64,000 bases of DNA from Nannochloropsis oceanica (Eukaryota; Sar; Eustigmatophyceae; Eustigmatales; Monodopsidaceae): positions 248,001 through 312,000 of the forward strand of contig CP038135.1 in the NCBI GenBank assembly GCA_004519485.1, in the 5' to 3' direction. This document shows positions 10,579 through 22,232 of the stretch, one piece after another (within the stretch, counting starts at the first letter, position 1; every line of letters begins with the position of its first letter). The translations under genes were made by a program, and so were the position numbers. The notes beneath the pieces are model-generated. The model saw nothing but the letters and a program-made list of their open reading frames with translations, did no database searches and had not been told where the DNA came from.

Positions 10579-12273
10579 ATGTCCATTGCGGCCGCCGTTA
10601 CTCCTCACTGTCGCCGTCCTTTTCTTTTCACCGCCACCCGCGCCATCACTCGCATCACCAATTCTCGCACCATGTCGTCCTCCACCACCACCTCGCAAAT
10701 GGAACGCTACGCTTTCCTCGCCGAGTTAGGCATCTCTCAAACGATTCCTCAAAAGGGCGTCTGTGATGGCCACACGTGGTACGGCTCCGGGCCGCAGCAC
10801 CAGCAGATTAATCCCGCCACTGGCGAAGTAATAGGGACTGTGCAGTTTGGCACCAGCAAAGATTACCATAAAGCCGTCTCAGCCATGCTAGCCATAAAGG
10901 ACAAGTGGGCTCTAACTCCCGCCCCCATCCGCGGCGAGGTGGTGCGTCAGATCGGGCAGCGTCTTCGGGAGAAGCAGCAAGCCTTGGGTGCCTTAGTCAG
11001 TGCGGAAATGGGTAAAATCCTCGCGGAAGGCGTAGGTGAAGTGCAGGAGGCCATCGACATTTGTGATTTTGCCGTAGGGTTGAGTCGATCTTTGAATGGG
11101 TCTGTCATTCCTTCGGAGAGACCTGGACACTTCATGATGGAGCGCTACAACCCTCTGCATGGGTGCGTGGGCATCGTTTCTGCTTTCAATTTTCCTTGTG
11201 CCGTATACTTTTGGAACGTCGCCATCAGCCTTATTTGTGGCAATGTCAACCTGTGGAAGCCCGCGGAGACGACATCATTGGTGGCTGTTGCCTTAGTGAA
11301 GGTAATCCAGGACGTGTTGAAGGAAGGAGGGCATGACCCCGCCATTGCGACCTTGGTGTGTGGCACGGGCAAGGAGGTGGGGGAGGTACTGGTCCAAGAC
11401 CAGAGAATTGAGCTGGTAAGTTTCACGGGCAGCACCGCAGTAGGGAGGTATGTGAATCAGGTAGTGGCGGGAAGGTTCGGCAAGGCACTTTTGGAACTAG
11501 GAGGAAACAATGGGATGATTATTGACAAGGATGCGGATTTGGATTTAGCTGTTCGGGCAACGCTCTTTGGGGCTGTAGGGACGGCGGGGCAACGCTGCAC
11601 GAGCTTGCGGCGATTGTTTGTGCATGAGGCGGTGTATGAGGAGGTGGTGGGGAGGGTGGGACGTGCGTACGCCTCGGTGAAGATTGGGGATCCATTGGAC
11701 CGAGGTACTTTATGTGGACCAGTGCACACAGCCGCGGCCGTGGAAAAGTTTTTGAGTACAGTAGCCGAGGCCAAGAAAGAGGGGGGGAGGGTGTTGGTGG
11801 GGGGGAAGGTGTGGGAGGGAAAGGGGTTGTTAAAAGGTGGGAATTTCGTGGAACCGACCGTGATTGAGATGCCGGCGTCGGCATCCGTGTTGGAGGAGGA
11901 GGCGTTCATCCCCGTGATGTATGTGGTGAAGATAGCGAGTTTGGAAGAGGGCATTCGGATGAACAACGAAGTGAAGCAGGGCTTGTCCTCGGCCTTGTTC
12001 ACTTCCTCGCCCTCGAGCGTGTTCGAGTGGACGGGCCCGGGGGGGTCGGATTGTGGTATTGTGAATGTGAACATAGGCACAAGTGGCGCGGAGATCGGGG
12101 GGGCGTTCGGGGGGAACAAGGAGACGGGATGGGGGAGGGAGAGTGGGTCTGACGCCTGGAAGCAGTACATGCGTCGGTCGACGTGCACGATTAATCACAG
12201 TAAGGAACTCCCCTTGGCCCAGGGGATTGAGTTCGGGGGGAATGGAACAGGGGAGGGGAAGACCATGGACTGA
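10579..12273 (+). CDS. ALDH7A1: ALDH7-type (antiquitin) aldehyde dehydrogenase
   Basis: Single exon, 564 residues. The core matches antiquitin: INPATGEVIGTVQFG, SAEMGKILAEGVGEVQE, ERYNPLHGCVGIVSAFNFPC, NLWKPAETTSL, FTGSTAVGRYV, the general-base glutamate in LLELGGNN, the nucleophilic cysteine in GTAGQRCTS, and the C-terminal GGAFGGNKETGWGRESGSDAWKQ region split over motifs. Family members oxidise alpha-aminoadipic semialdehyde in lysine breakdown and protect against aldehyde and osmotic stress. The first ~31 residues are rich in Arg, Ala and Thr with no acids, like a mitochondrial presequence. A second ATG at 10672 in good context would give a cytosolic form, as described for animal antiquitin. 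The catalytic residues are intact, so it should be active. Polypurine sequence follows the stop. Confidence 0.95.
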   Translation: MSIAAAVTPHCRRPFLFTATRAITRITNSRTMSSSTTTSQMERYAFLAELGISQTIPQKGVCDGHTWYGSGPQHQQINPATGEVIGTVQFGTSKDYHKAVSAMLAIKDKWALTPAPIRGEVVRQIGQRLREKQQALGALVSAEMGKILAEGVGEVQEAIDICDFAVGLSRSLNGSVIPSERPGHFMMERYNPLHGCVGIVSAFNFPCAVYFWNVAISLICGNVNLWKPAETTSLVAVALVKVIQDVLKEGGHDPAIATLVCGTGKEVGEVLVQDQRIELVSFTGSTAVGRYVNQVVAGRFGKALLELGGNNGMIIDKDADLDLAVRATLFGAVGTAGQRCTSLRRLFVHEAVYEEVVGRVGRAYASVKIGDPLDRGTLCGPVHTAAAVEKFLSTVAEAKKEGGRVLVGGKVWEGKGLLKGGNFVEPTVIEMPASASVLEEEAFIPVMYVVKIASLEEGIRMNNEVKQGLSSALFTSSPSSVFEWTGPGGSDCGIVNVNIGTSGAEIGGAFGGNKETGWGRESGSDAWKQYMRRSTCTINHSKELPLAQGIEFGGNGTGEGKTMD

Positions 12274-12435
12274 GGGGGGTAGAGGGAGGTGAATGCGGTT
12301 TGGAAAAGAAAAAGAAGAGAAAGAAGGGGAGGAAATAGGAGAAGAAACGGAAGGAGAAGAAAGAAAAGATGAGGAAATAGAAGAAACAGATGATCAACCC
12401 GGATAAGCGTGGATAAAGCAGAAGAAGAAGAAGAA

Positions 12436-12491
<56 letters not shown>

Positions 12492-13127
12492 AGAAGAAGA
12501 AGGAGAAGAAGAAGAAGAAGAAAAGAGGGGGGGCTTAAGAAAAGCAAGGAAAAGAGGAGAAAATAGAAGGAAGAAAAACTGGAGCCAGTGTCACACGGCG
12601 GGTTCAGCGTTGTGCCGCATTGGTACCCGCACACACTGTAGACGAAGAGAGGGAGCGGAGAAAGGCGCGGAGGAATGTGCACCAACATGGAGGTACATCA
12701 TCTGATAAAAAATATATCATATAGAGGAGAGATGGGCAAGGGCGAAGCAGAGAGGGAGAAATGTGTGCATTTCAATTAGGGGAGACCAAGAAGGGTGCGC
12801 GTGAATGTCGAGTAGGGAGTGAAAGTGCGGAGGAAAAAAGAAAGTGGGTGGTTGTGGATCGGTGTCCGTTTTCGATGACTTCATGGCAGAGAAGAGAGCA
12901 TGCGGCAGTCGAAGGCCCTAAGGGTTAGGGCAAGGTGAAGGGAATGCAATGAACAAGCGAAGAAGTAAAAAAAGAGAATGGAGAAACCTCGAGAAGACAA
13001 GTGTCGCACGGATGGAAGGTAAGATATATGCTTTGTTGCTTCCGCTTGTGCGAACGCCGTTTCTATGTATGCTACATACACAAGAGACACCTACTAATTC
13101 CAAGGGCCCTCCTCCTCCTCCCCCTCC
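12274..13127. other. Convergent spacer with polypurine tract
   Basis: Lies between the 3' ends of ALDH7 and the Nudix gene. Bases 12300-12590 are almost entirely purine on the + strand. The rest has no supported gene; open frames here are polyglutamate or polyleucine artefacts of the repeat. Confidence 0.6.
12420..12524 (+). repeat. GAA triplet repeat
   Basis: Over 30 GAA/GAG triplets within a longer purine-only stretch. Such mirror-symmetric purine runs can form triplex DNA; whether this one does is not shown by sequence. Confidence 0.85.
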
Positions 13128-14181
13128 TCATCTCCCACCTTTTCCCGTCCCCCCACCCTCCTTCCTCCGATGCAGCCAAGTGTCGTCAAATATCAGGCCG
13201 CCCTTATCTGGTCGATACCACACATTCGTGCTCCCCTCATGTCCCTTCAACACAGGGTTCCGCAACGGCCCCCCCCCCCCCCCCCCCTCCTCCTGCTCCC
13301 TCCAGGCCATGAGTGCCCATGACACCGTCGGGAAGGCAAGCTCCTCCCACTCAATATCTTCCCAACGGACCAATCGGGCGTCCTGACTCTCATATCCGGG
13401 TTCGATGTCTGGGGACTTTAGTGTTGCCTGGCCATGAAGGGAGGGGGGAAATGGAGAAGATCGATATAAGCGTGGATTTAAAAGCAACATCCTTGACATA
13501 TTGGGATTTACCTTGAAATAAATATGAACTTGTCCGATGTGAGAAATGTCGTAGACTCCAAGGATGGAGCCGACTTCTATCGACGCTCCCGCTTCTTCCC
13601 GGGCTTCGCGCTGGGCGGCCTGGGAAAGGGACTCGCCTTTTTCCATGTACCCTGCGCACAGATTGAGGAGGCCTTTACGAGGAGGAATTGCTCGACGACA
13701 GAGGAGGAAGAGAGGTTTTCCAGTTGGGTCCCGGTAGGTAATGACGGCGCCGATTATTATCTGCGGTAGAGAACGGAGGGAGGGAGATGGAAGTGAATGC
13801 GGTGAGCATCCTGTATGTGTGAGTGATCATACGATTACAAACTTCTTGCGGCAGGGAAACATTCATCGTATGATGCTTTGTGTCTGAGGGAAAGGGGTGA
13901 GAGACGGAATAGAGGGGAGGGAGGGTGTTTTCCTACGCACTTGTGCTTACCTTAGGGTTGTCATAAAGGATATGCGAGCAAGTCTTACACGTCAATCGCG
14001 GAGGATCGTCCTTGCCATACTGTCGTAACTCGAAGCCCGACAAGTCTTGTTCCCCCGTGGGTGATGATGAGGTGCCAAGCCATCGTCTCCAACTATGTAT
14101 GCCTCTGCTCCGGCGAAGGAGGAGTGAGGAGGTCGAGCGGCTGACGAGCAGGAGGCTGCTGGAGGCGACAAGCGGCAGCAT
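13128..14181 (-). CDS. Nudix hydrolase with organelle presequence
   Basis: Three exons, both introns phase 0: 14181-13951, 13760-13512, 13427-13128; 259 residues. Exon 1 begins with an Arg/Ser/Leu-rich, acid-free leader (about 40 residues) suiting a mitochondrion or plastid, then a zinc-ribbon-like CKTCSHILYDNPK with only one CxxC pair. Exon 2 holds a complete Nudix box at residues 114-136 (G-x5-E-x7-REAREEAGA), whose glutamates bind Mg2+. The CxxC plus YxNPK arrangement resembles the plant NUDT23 class, which cleaves FAD and ADP-ribose, but the substrate is not decidable here. Intron 2 is 84 bases, stays open and is translated in-frame if unspliced; the GTAAAT donor and CAG acceptor plus the family argue that it is removed. 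Confidence 0.85.
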
Positions 14182-14769
14182 TGTCCAGGGCAGGCGCCCG
14201 AGACCTTTTCAGCCTGTCAGAAGGGTAAAATATCTCTGGGTTATCGTACACGGTGGGCATAATAGCATCGCGCTGTCAGAGGTCGTGCTGCTCGCTGATG
14301 ACACGTTTGCCGGCGGCCGCTCTTCAATTCTGCCTAGGGTGCGTATTCCTGTGGCTGCCTGCTTTTGAATTCCTCCAAATACAGTCACGCACAAGCACAA
14401 AATTTCCTGGGTAGCATTTGTTCGGTCTGTGTTTCCTCCGAATTACGCAGAATCTGTGTTTCTCGGGCAGCATTATCGTGGGTATGCACCAACACGAGGC
14501 GGCAAAAATCCTTGAGGACACCGGAGACCAATGCATGTCCAACATTGAATACTTCCACGTCCAGTAGGAGCAGCACAAAGTGAGATGCGAATTAAATTTG
14601 GTTTGAAAAAGAGGATTCATCAATCGTGTCGTTTGCTTGCTTGCTTTTTTCTCTTTTCCTTCGCTGGCGCTTCAATTTTGCTTTTCGCATTTAATTTAAC
14701 CTTGCTTTGCTTTTCTGTCGCTCATCCGCGTTCATCTCCCCGATTGTGACCCCCGCTCACCCTTCAACA
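14182..14769. other. Spacer between MTR4 3' end and Nudix start
   Basis: Both flanking genes are on the minus strand. No gene is supported; it should contain the Nudix promoter and the MTR4 3' UTR. Confidence 0.5.
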
Positions 14770-17700
14770 TTACAAGTAAAGCGAGGCCGCAAAAACAATA
14801 TCCCTTCGGATCGCCCTGCTCGCCTCCTCGAACTTATCCTTCAAAGTATGATCCCCAATCGCACTCGATGCCGAGGCCAGCTGCCGCAGCATCTCATCCA
14901 ACCGCCTTATAATTCTAATGATGGTACCCTCGAAAATATCCGTCAATTTGATAACTTCCGAAAACTTGGCGCCCAGCGTCCAAGCATACAACACCTCAAT
15001 CATGTCTGGGTTGAAACTCTCGGCGTACTCTTCCGGGTCCAGTGCAATCTTACACTCCTGCACCACCTTTCCTACTGCCCTCGCTGTCTCCTTCAGTTTT
15101 CCATAAGCCGCCTCCATGTCCTCCCTCACCTTCTGCTCTCCTTCTTTTTTCTTTTCTGCAAAACACATACATCCAAGCAAAGCCACAACCTGCTCGGGCC
15201 TCAAGTCGTTGAAGACTCCATTGAAAATCATCTCCGTAGTGACAAGCTCATCCACCGTGTTGATCTCACAAGCCACCCTGCCCTTAAGCTGCAACACATT
15301 CTCTGCGTCAACAAATCCCAACCTCCTCAATACCCTCTTCATTCGTTTTACATCATCCTTCATTACCAGCGCCTGATGCGCCCTTGCCTCCCTCCTCAAC
15401 ACTTTCGCCTTCTCCAGCCCCTCCACCTTCTGCACATACGCTTTAAACCTCTCCTCCCACCCCTCCCTCCCCCTCAACTTACTCCCCACTACCTTCTCCT
15501 CCAGCAACTTTGCCCGTTCCCACAGCGTTGCAAATGTTTCACTCTCAATCTTCAAGTCCTTGATCGGATCCAGCAACGGGATTCCTCCCCCCGCTCCCCC
15601 CAGTCGTCTCTCTACCTCTTTCAAACTCCTCCCCACGATCACCCGGCTTTCCAACGTCCTCAAATCCGCTGGCATATGAATACACACAGCACTCAACATA
15701 TCAAAACACCCAAGCACCACTCCCATGACTCGCACATCAAATTCTGCCCCCTCCCCTACATCTCCTTCCCTCCCTCTCTGGTAGGGCTCCGCCACCACCG
15801 TCTCCAACCCGGTCCCTTTTTTCACCCTCAAACACACCTCCACCACATGCACCCACCCCTCCTCCTTCCCTACCTTCCCTGCACCCACCACCGCCCCCCC
15901 CCCCCCCGGCAAGCCCGCCCTGGCCTTGCTCACATCTACGGCCTTATACCCTACTACAGCTCCCCACCCCCACTCCTTCGCTCCCTCCCTCCCTCCTTCC
16001 TTCCCCTCCTCCTTCACACAGACCAACCTTCCCTTCTTCAAAAAGGACAAGACGACATCGGGATCCTGAGTGTATTTTCTCATCTCCTTCTTGATTCCCT
16101 CCAACTGATTATTCCACGCAAAATATTCAGCGACTTCCGCCTCGCCCTCCTTCCCTCCCTCGATCGTGACCTCCCTCGCAGCCTCTTCTAACTCTGCTGC
16201 TTCTTTTTCGAGGGCGGGGGCTGCAGACTCCTGTTGGTACTGGTGAAAAGACGAACGGACGAGGAACTCGGGGTTGGCGCCTTGAACCCTGAGCATATTA
16301 AGGAGCATGTTGTAGGACACGTGATAGGAGGAGTAGAGCTTGTCCGGTTCTGTGTTGGGGGATGCGTAATAGATAAATGTACATATGAATCGATGTATAT
16401 ACATGGATACATGCATTCAAACAAAAATGTGGAAGAATGTATAAATGAACGATTAAAAACATAGGTGGATACTCTGTGTAGCATTGAGAAAGGTAAGAAA
16501 TTTACTCGTTTTGAAAATATTTGTAGATGTGTTGGTCGTTGTCAGAGACTCACAATTGCGGTAGGAGCCGAGTAGCTGTTCATAATCGGGCACCGAATGA
16601 GGCGATGCACTCAGATTGGTGCCAGCATTGGGTTTCATCACTCAAAAACCATAGAAACGAAACTAATCGATGAACTTTGATGAATAAGAAATAGAATAAA
16701 TAATACATTTAAATAATTACAGTGAATAGGGAGGGAGTGTAGACTAGAACGTACCTCCATAGAGCATGGTCTTACAGATGTCAGGCTCCATCTTGCTGTT
16801 CATCATCATGATCACAATCCCCCTGTCGTCCTTCCCTCGTCGCCCGGCTCGACCGCTCATCTGGATGTATTCCCCTGGGGTGACCCACCGGAAGTCCTTG
16901 CCGTCGAATTTGGTGCATTGGGTGAAGACAACGGTCTTGGCAGGCATGTTGATACCTGCAGAAAGAGAAGGAAAAGGAATCGTGTGTCAATTAATTCATT
17001 TTCAACTTTTTCAAATATTTCGCGCATTTTTGTTTGTTGATTGATTGGTCGGTAATGTTATTGGCTGTTTATTGAATTGTGTCATTATTTTGTATTTTTA
17101 GGTCTTTCGGGTTTCACGCTTATGATTCTTTAGGGTGTTATGATGTTATCATCAGAAACTATGCAGGCGCCCTGCTTGAGTAAAGGAAGGGAGGGAGGGA
17201 GGGAGGAAGGGAGGGAGGGAGGGAGGGAAGAAGGGGGGATACGTACCAATGGAGAAGGTCTCGGTGGCAAACAAACACTTAATTAATCCTTCCTGGAAGA
17301 GGATTTCGATAATTTCCTTAAGAATGGGAAGGAGGCCACCGTGATGGATGCCGACGCCACGCTTGAGGAGGGGGAGGAGGGAGACGACTTGAGGGAGGGT
17401 CTTGTCCTCCTCCGAGAGGGAGTCGATGGCGTTGTTAAACACCTTGGGGAGGGAGGGAGGGAGGGAGGAAGGGAAGGACGGTCGCAGTGAGGAAGAAAAA
17501 CGTTAACATGAGAGAGAAAGAAGGTATGTAAAAGATACTCTTAAATGCCCCGGCAGGCGTTTCCCCCTCTCTTCATGACAGTCGGCGTGCCTTCTCAATC
17601 TTCATCGCGCATATCTCACAATCGTTTCTCGAAAGTTCCCGTGTGACATACATTTTCCCTCCCTCCGTCCCTCGCTCCCTACCTGCTCCACGAGCTCTTT

Positions 17701-19287
17701 CTCCCCCTCCTCGTTGAAATCCAGCTTCCCCATCTTGAGGGCATACGCCTCACACTCCCTCTTAGAGAAGGAAAAAATAATCACAGGGTCATAAGACCTC
17801 TCCATAATCAATCGCACGATCTTCCCCAATTCGCTCTGCTGCCCCGCTCCCTTCCCTCCCTCCCTACCCCCCCCACTCTTTTTCTTGCTTGCCCCTTCTT
17901 CCTCCCCTCCCTCTGCCTGCAACACCGCCATGGCCTTTTGGAAATTTTCCTCTCGGAACCGACTCTTCTCGTCCACGACCAGGTACAACCCCACCCCTCC
18001 TGAAGGAAAGATGTAATGCTGCAAGGGCACGGGCCGGTAATCGGTGTAAACGACGTGACAGGGCTGGTGGTGGATGGTGGCGATCCAGCCTGCGAATTCT
18101 TGGCTGTTGGGGATGGTGGCCGAGAGAAAAACGAAGCGTACCTTGTGGGGGAGGAGGATGATGCTTTCCTGGAGGTGGAGAAGGGAGGGAGGGAGGGCAG
18201 GAAGGAAGGGGGAAGGACTCAGTCTTCATTCGGCGGGAGGGAGGGGAGGGGAGGCGGTAGGGTAGAGAGAACATACCTCCCACACCACTCCCCGGTCCTT
18301 GTCCCGCATGTAGTGAATCTCATCGTAAATCACCCAAGCCACCTCTCGCATGATCTCACTCCCGCGGTAAAGCATCGAGCGGAGAATTTCAGTGGTCATG
18401 ATGAGGCAGGTCGCGGAAGGGTTAATGGTGATGTCGCCCTGTGCGAAGAGGGAGGGAGGGAGCGAAGGAGGGAGGGCATGAGCACAGGGTTCTCTCCTCG
18501 TCCAAGAGGGTGGTAAGGGTATAAAATACGAAGCACGCTTCGCAGATAAGCCGATATAGAAAACCATATGTATCTTACCCCCCCTAAACGCACAGTGTGA
18601 GATGAAGGGGGGCTTCTCGCACTTAAACGCACGTACCGTCATCAAGCCTACATCCCCAAACTCCTCGGCCATGTCTCGGTACTTCTGATTCGATAACGCC
18701 TTGATTGGCGACGTATAAATCACCCGTTGTTTCTTCTGCAGGCTCATGGCAATGGCGTACTCGGCCGTGACAGTCTTGCCTGCGGAAGTGTGTGCAGCAA
18801 CGAGGACGGACTCGCCCTTTTCAATGAAGCCAATGGCGGCTTGTTGGAATGGGTCGAGGGGAAAGGCATATGTCTTGGCAGGCTGCGCGGGTGGCATAAA
18901 ATCGTGGGCGACGTAATCGGCGGGGAGGGCCGAGAAGGAAATGACGCGCCGGCCGTCGGGAGTGATGATTTCTTGGTGTTGGGTGATGGTGGGTTGCACA
19001 CCCTTTGAGGGACCAGGGTCGTTGCCATCGGACTTGCGCGGACGCTTGCTCCGTCCCTCCTTGCCTGCCTCGTCATCCTCCTCGTTCTCATTGTAGCCTT
19101 CATCATTGTTGCGGTTGCCATTTCCTTCTCTGGCGGCCACCGCAACTTCACTTGTTGAGATGGACTTGCGCTTGGTAGCAGTGGGAGAAGCAGGAGAGAT
19201 GGGCGGGGGCGCGATCGGTTCCACGGTCTCAGCCACGTCGTCCCCGTCAAAAGCCCCAAACAGGTCGTTCAAATCGCCATCATCCAT
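14770..19287 (-). CDS. MTR4: MTR4-type exosome RNA helicase (SKI2-like DExH)
   Basis: Six exons: 19287-18637, 18438-18277, 18168-17683, 17442-17247, 16955-16755, 16349-14770, joining to about 1091 residues, typical for MTR4. Visible helicase motifs: Walker [30 protein letters not shown], DExH box [34 protein letters not shown] (across an exon junction), and motif [11 protein letters not shown]. Between the RecA domains and the C-terminal DSHCT helices lies an arch/KOW-like region in exon 6. MTR4 unwinds structured RNA for the nuclear exosome, alone or in TRAMP-like complexes. The N-terminus contains a basic KRPRK patch suitable for nuclear import. Phases 1-1 across exons 4-5-6 restore Gly-Ile and Gly-Glu-Pro exactly. 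A frame upstream of 19287 is open but unlike the family. Confidence 0.95.
17185..17237. repeat. GGGA tandem run in MTR4 intron 4
   Basis: On the coding strand this is a CCCT run just downstream of the GTACGT donor of intron 4. Similar runs occur near the acceptor of intron 3 (17443-17470). Confidence 0.85.
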
Positions 19288-19806
19288 GCTTACCTCTGTG
19301 TGGTTGTGTGTAGGGGGTAAGGTGTGGACAGACGGATGGTAAGGGGCAGGGCAACGTCTTTGGGTGGGGAGGTCGGGAGGGGACAGCATATCAAAAAAGC
19401 CCTCCCGAGGGTGCACTCCACAGAAATAAGAAATAAGTCGAATTAAGTCACTGCGACTTTAATGCTATTGACGCACGATTTTTTCCACACCCCCTTCTAC
19501 TCTTTGTGATGCTACTGATGCGAGGATAGGGACCACCTCCAGCGAATGGATGAGGACTCGGGGAATATACTAGTCCCGCCTAGTCCCGCCACGGTCGTGA
19601 TCTGACTCTTTGTGAATGGGAAAGGAGTAAGAACCCATTCCCCTCATACAGGCACCAAGATGACTTGCGTACAACCCTGTTTAACAATCCTGAAGCCTGC
19701 CCTGGTCTCCTTTCTAACTGCTTGTCTCCCCTCAACCTACACAGCATCGCTTAGTCAGGCTAGGTCGAAGCCCGCGTGCCCCACCTCAAGCCCCCTACAT
19801 CTTATC
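19288..19806. promoter_or_regulatory. Divergent intergenic region, MTR4 / plastid protein
   Basis: A 519 bp spacer between two diverging starts, expected to hold both promoters. It includes a short tandem duplication ACTAGTCCCGCCTAGTCCCGCC at about 19569-19590. No recognised control element was found. Confidence 0.45.
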
Positions 19807-20682
19807 ATGACGGCCAGACATGCGGCGCTCAACGCCGCCCTGATCCTCGTCTCTTCCCTGTTGCTCGCAAGCACACATGCGTTCCTTCTGCCTTCGCCCG
19901 CTTCCAGCCAGGCCATCGGCATCACTAGTAGCATTAGAAGACCTGTCGCGACCCGTACAGCTGTCACGGAACGGGAACAACAACAAGAGCGTAAGGGCAT
20001 CTCGGAAGATGATCCAATGGTGCAACGTATCCGCGACGAGGTCTTGCGTGAGACGGGCGTGGAGCTCGACCAGCTTCTAAACCCTTCAAAGGTCGTTAAT
20101 CTGGAGTTTGATTTGATCAATTTGCGGAACGAGCGCGATACCACCGACGACAACAAGGCCCTCGCGACGCTCGAAAAGCAAATCCAGAAGAAGGAGACAC
20201 AACTTGCCACAGAAAAACGACTGGTTATGCGTGGGTGGTTGAAAAATCTGTTCTTGGGGCAGTCCCTGGGAGCTGTCGCCTTGTCAGGAGTGGTAGTATA
20301 TGATGCACTGCCGGGATTCGACCACTTACCGTTACCCGTCCGAGCGTTCGCGTTTTGGAGCTTCTGGATGTTTACCATTCCGTCATTAAGAGCACGAAAG
20401 CCGGGACAGACTGAGAAGAAGGCTTTAGATGTGGCGTTTTTGCTAACCCCGATCGTGAGCTTGGGGATGCCTTTCCTAACGAAGGACATGCCCACCATCT
20501 GGTGGGCCAATGCAGTGGCCACTGGAGCGAGTTATGGATACGCGTACGTGTTTCAAGGCAAGGGTGTGGGGGAGGAGGGGATGGAGGGAGAGGAGGAGGA
20601 CGAGACGTTGCCGGCGCCGTTGAAGGCGGCCCTGAAGGCGTTGGATTGGGGGTCGGGGCGGGAGAGGGGAGTGAGGAAGTAG
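19807..20682 (+). CDS. Plastid-targeted membrane protein of unknown function
   Basis: 291 residues from the ATG at 19807; the frame is open further upstream but the signal peptide begins here. Residues 1-25 form a signal peptide (ALILVSSLLLASTHAF), and cleavage before Phe followed by a Ser/Pro/Arg-rich stretch is the bipartite leader for secondary plastids (ASAFAP-like). A charged, coiled-coil-like segment follows (about 65-140: NLRNERDTTDDNK, LEKQIQKKETQL), then three to four hydrophobic segments (SLGAVALSGVVVYDALPG, AFAFWSFWMFTIPSL, VAFLLTPIVSLGMPFL, IWWANAVATGASYGYAYVF) and an acidic tail. It is probably an integral thylakoid or envelope protein. I do not recognise the family. Confidence 0.82.
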   Translation: MTARHAALNAALILVSSLLLASTHAFLLPSPASSQAIGITSSIRRPVATRTAVTEREQQQERKGISEDDPMVQRIRDEVLRETGVELDQLLNPSKVVNLEFDLINLRNERDTTDDNKALATLEKQIQKKETQLATEKRLVMRGWLKNLFLGQSLGAVALSGVVVYDALPGFDHLPLPVRAFAFWSFWMFTIPSLRARKPGQTEKKALDVAFLLTPIVSLGMPFLTKDMPTIWWANAVATGASYGYAYVFQGKGVGEEGMEGEEEDETLPAPLKAALKALDWGSGRERGVRK

Positions 20683-22232
20683 GGCCGAAGGAGGGGACGA
20701 TGGGCAAGAAAAGAGGAGGAGAAGGAGGAGAGGGATATCGTAACCATCGCCGTAGATGATTGATCTGCTTGTGCATTTTTTGAAGGCGTTAAAGAAGGAA
20801 GAAACGAAAGAAGACTGGAAAAAGGATCAGTGGGTGAAAGAGCGAACGAGAACTTGTTATTATATTCCTCTCTTTAGATCTAGAGGATTTTCATCTAGAT
20901 TCCAATAAATCCTTTTTTTCTCTATACTTTCAACCTTTCCATATGTACATGCCTCCTTGTTTCTCCTTTCGGAGTTCTTTGCCCGACGCCACCATCCTGC
21001 CTCAATGCTGCTGCCTGTCAGTCCGGCCCGGTCCCTTCTGCTGTGGACACAGATTTAGAGGGCTTTCCGGGAATGTCTCGCGGGCGTCATTTTGAGAAAC
21101 AAGCGGAAGAGAAGGAGGGTCGGAGAGGGGGAGATTATGTCTTTCGGGGGTGCACAATTGCAAAATAGATTATGAGAATGAGGATGGCACTGACCAACAG
21201 GACCGGAGCAATGTTACGAGCGTATCAAATGAATTCCTCTCTGTAGTTGTGATTGAAGGGGGTTTGGAGGGGGAAAGGAAGGGAGGGGGGAGAACGTCGA
21301 TGCCACCATTTTGAGTGACAAGGTAGATTTCGATGAAAGCAGCAATATATCGAAACTCCACGCATCGAGGCCAAAGACAGGCATCTCAAATCACTCAAAT
21401 ATAGTTATCCATGGAGACGGGTCCGTCTACCCACCTGCACGGGACCTCTGGTGTTTCATAATTTCACACTCACAAGCCGCGATGCCTCATAAGTATTGTG
21501 AAGCGAAAGACGGAGGATACACAACGGGCGGTTTACATACAAAATATGACAGATCCTAGAGCAAAAAAAGCGTGCACGACACAGTGAGAAAATGTTTGAC
21601 GGCCTATCACCCTCGCTCCGCTCTCGAATAGCTCTACCCTTCGTGCCGCAACGTGGCCCCCTCCACGTCGCAACCCTCATAGCTAGTGAGACTCACAACA
21701 CTATAAAAGTTCATACGGAAAAAGAGTGTAGAATATTCTCCTCTCGGGGCAAGCACTTACACAAAGCACGCCCACGTGCATTCATCAGTCTCCCCTGGAG
21801 GCATGGAGGCTTGCAGAGAGGACACAGGCAAAAGGTGCCCTTGCGACGGTGGGAGTGCCTGTGACATTGCGCCCTGAGCCGTCCCACGCTCCATGTCCTC
21901 ATGTTGGGATATGTTCTGTGTCGATGGCATGCCTATGCAGTATGCGCGTTGTTAAAGGATATATGGTGAGGGTTCGAAGAAGCCACCACAAGCGGTGCTC
22001 TCATGAGTCTGAAGATGGCCCATCTACCACCTCAAAACAAAACCACAAAAAGCGGGAAGAAATCCCCGAACAACTTGTCGGTCACCACAATAAGCATCGT
22101 TGTATATCCCGGATGTTTCTTAATTTTTATTTTGCGCCCTCTGCTGGCATATGTCTCGCCTGTTCCTTCCGCTCTGGACCAACCTCCCCACCTCCTCCCT
22201 CCGTCCCTCCTTTCTTTCTCCCCTTTCTCTCT
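20683..22232. other. Convergent spacer without a supported gene
   Basis: Lies between the 3' ends of the plastid membrane protein and eIF2-alpha. It contains AT-rich sequence after 20860 (AATAAA at about 20905) that suits polyadenylation, and mixed-composition DNA with no protein-like frame longer than about 170 codons. Nothing else was recognised. Confidence 0.5.

Noticed and set aside
14707-16191. 494-codon plus-strand open frame
   Set aside because: Antisense shadow of the last MTR4 exon; Pro/Leu/His-rich with no motif.
16453-16641. Possible extra MTR4 exon encoding [19 protein letters not shown]
   Set aside because: Joining 16755 directly to 16349 restores the expected Gly-Glu-Pro and the family sequence, so this stretch is within an intron.
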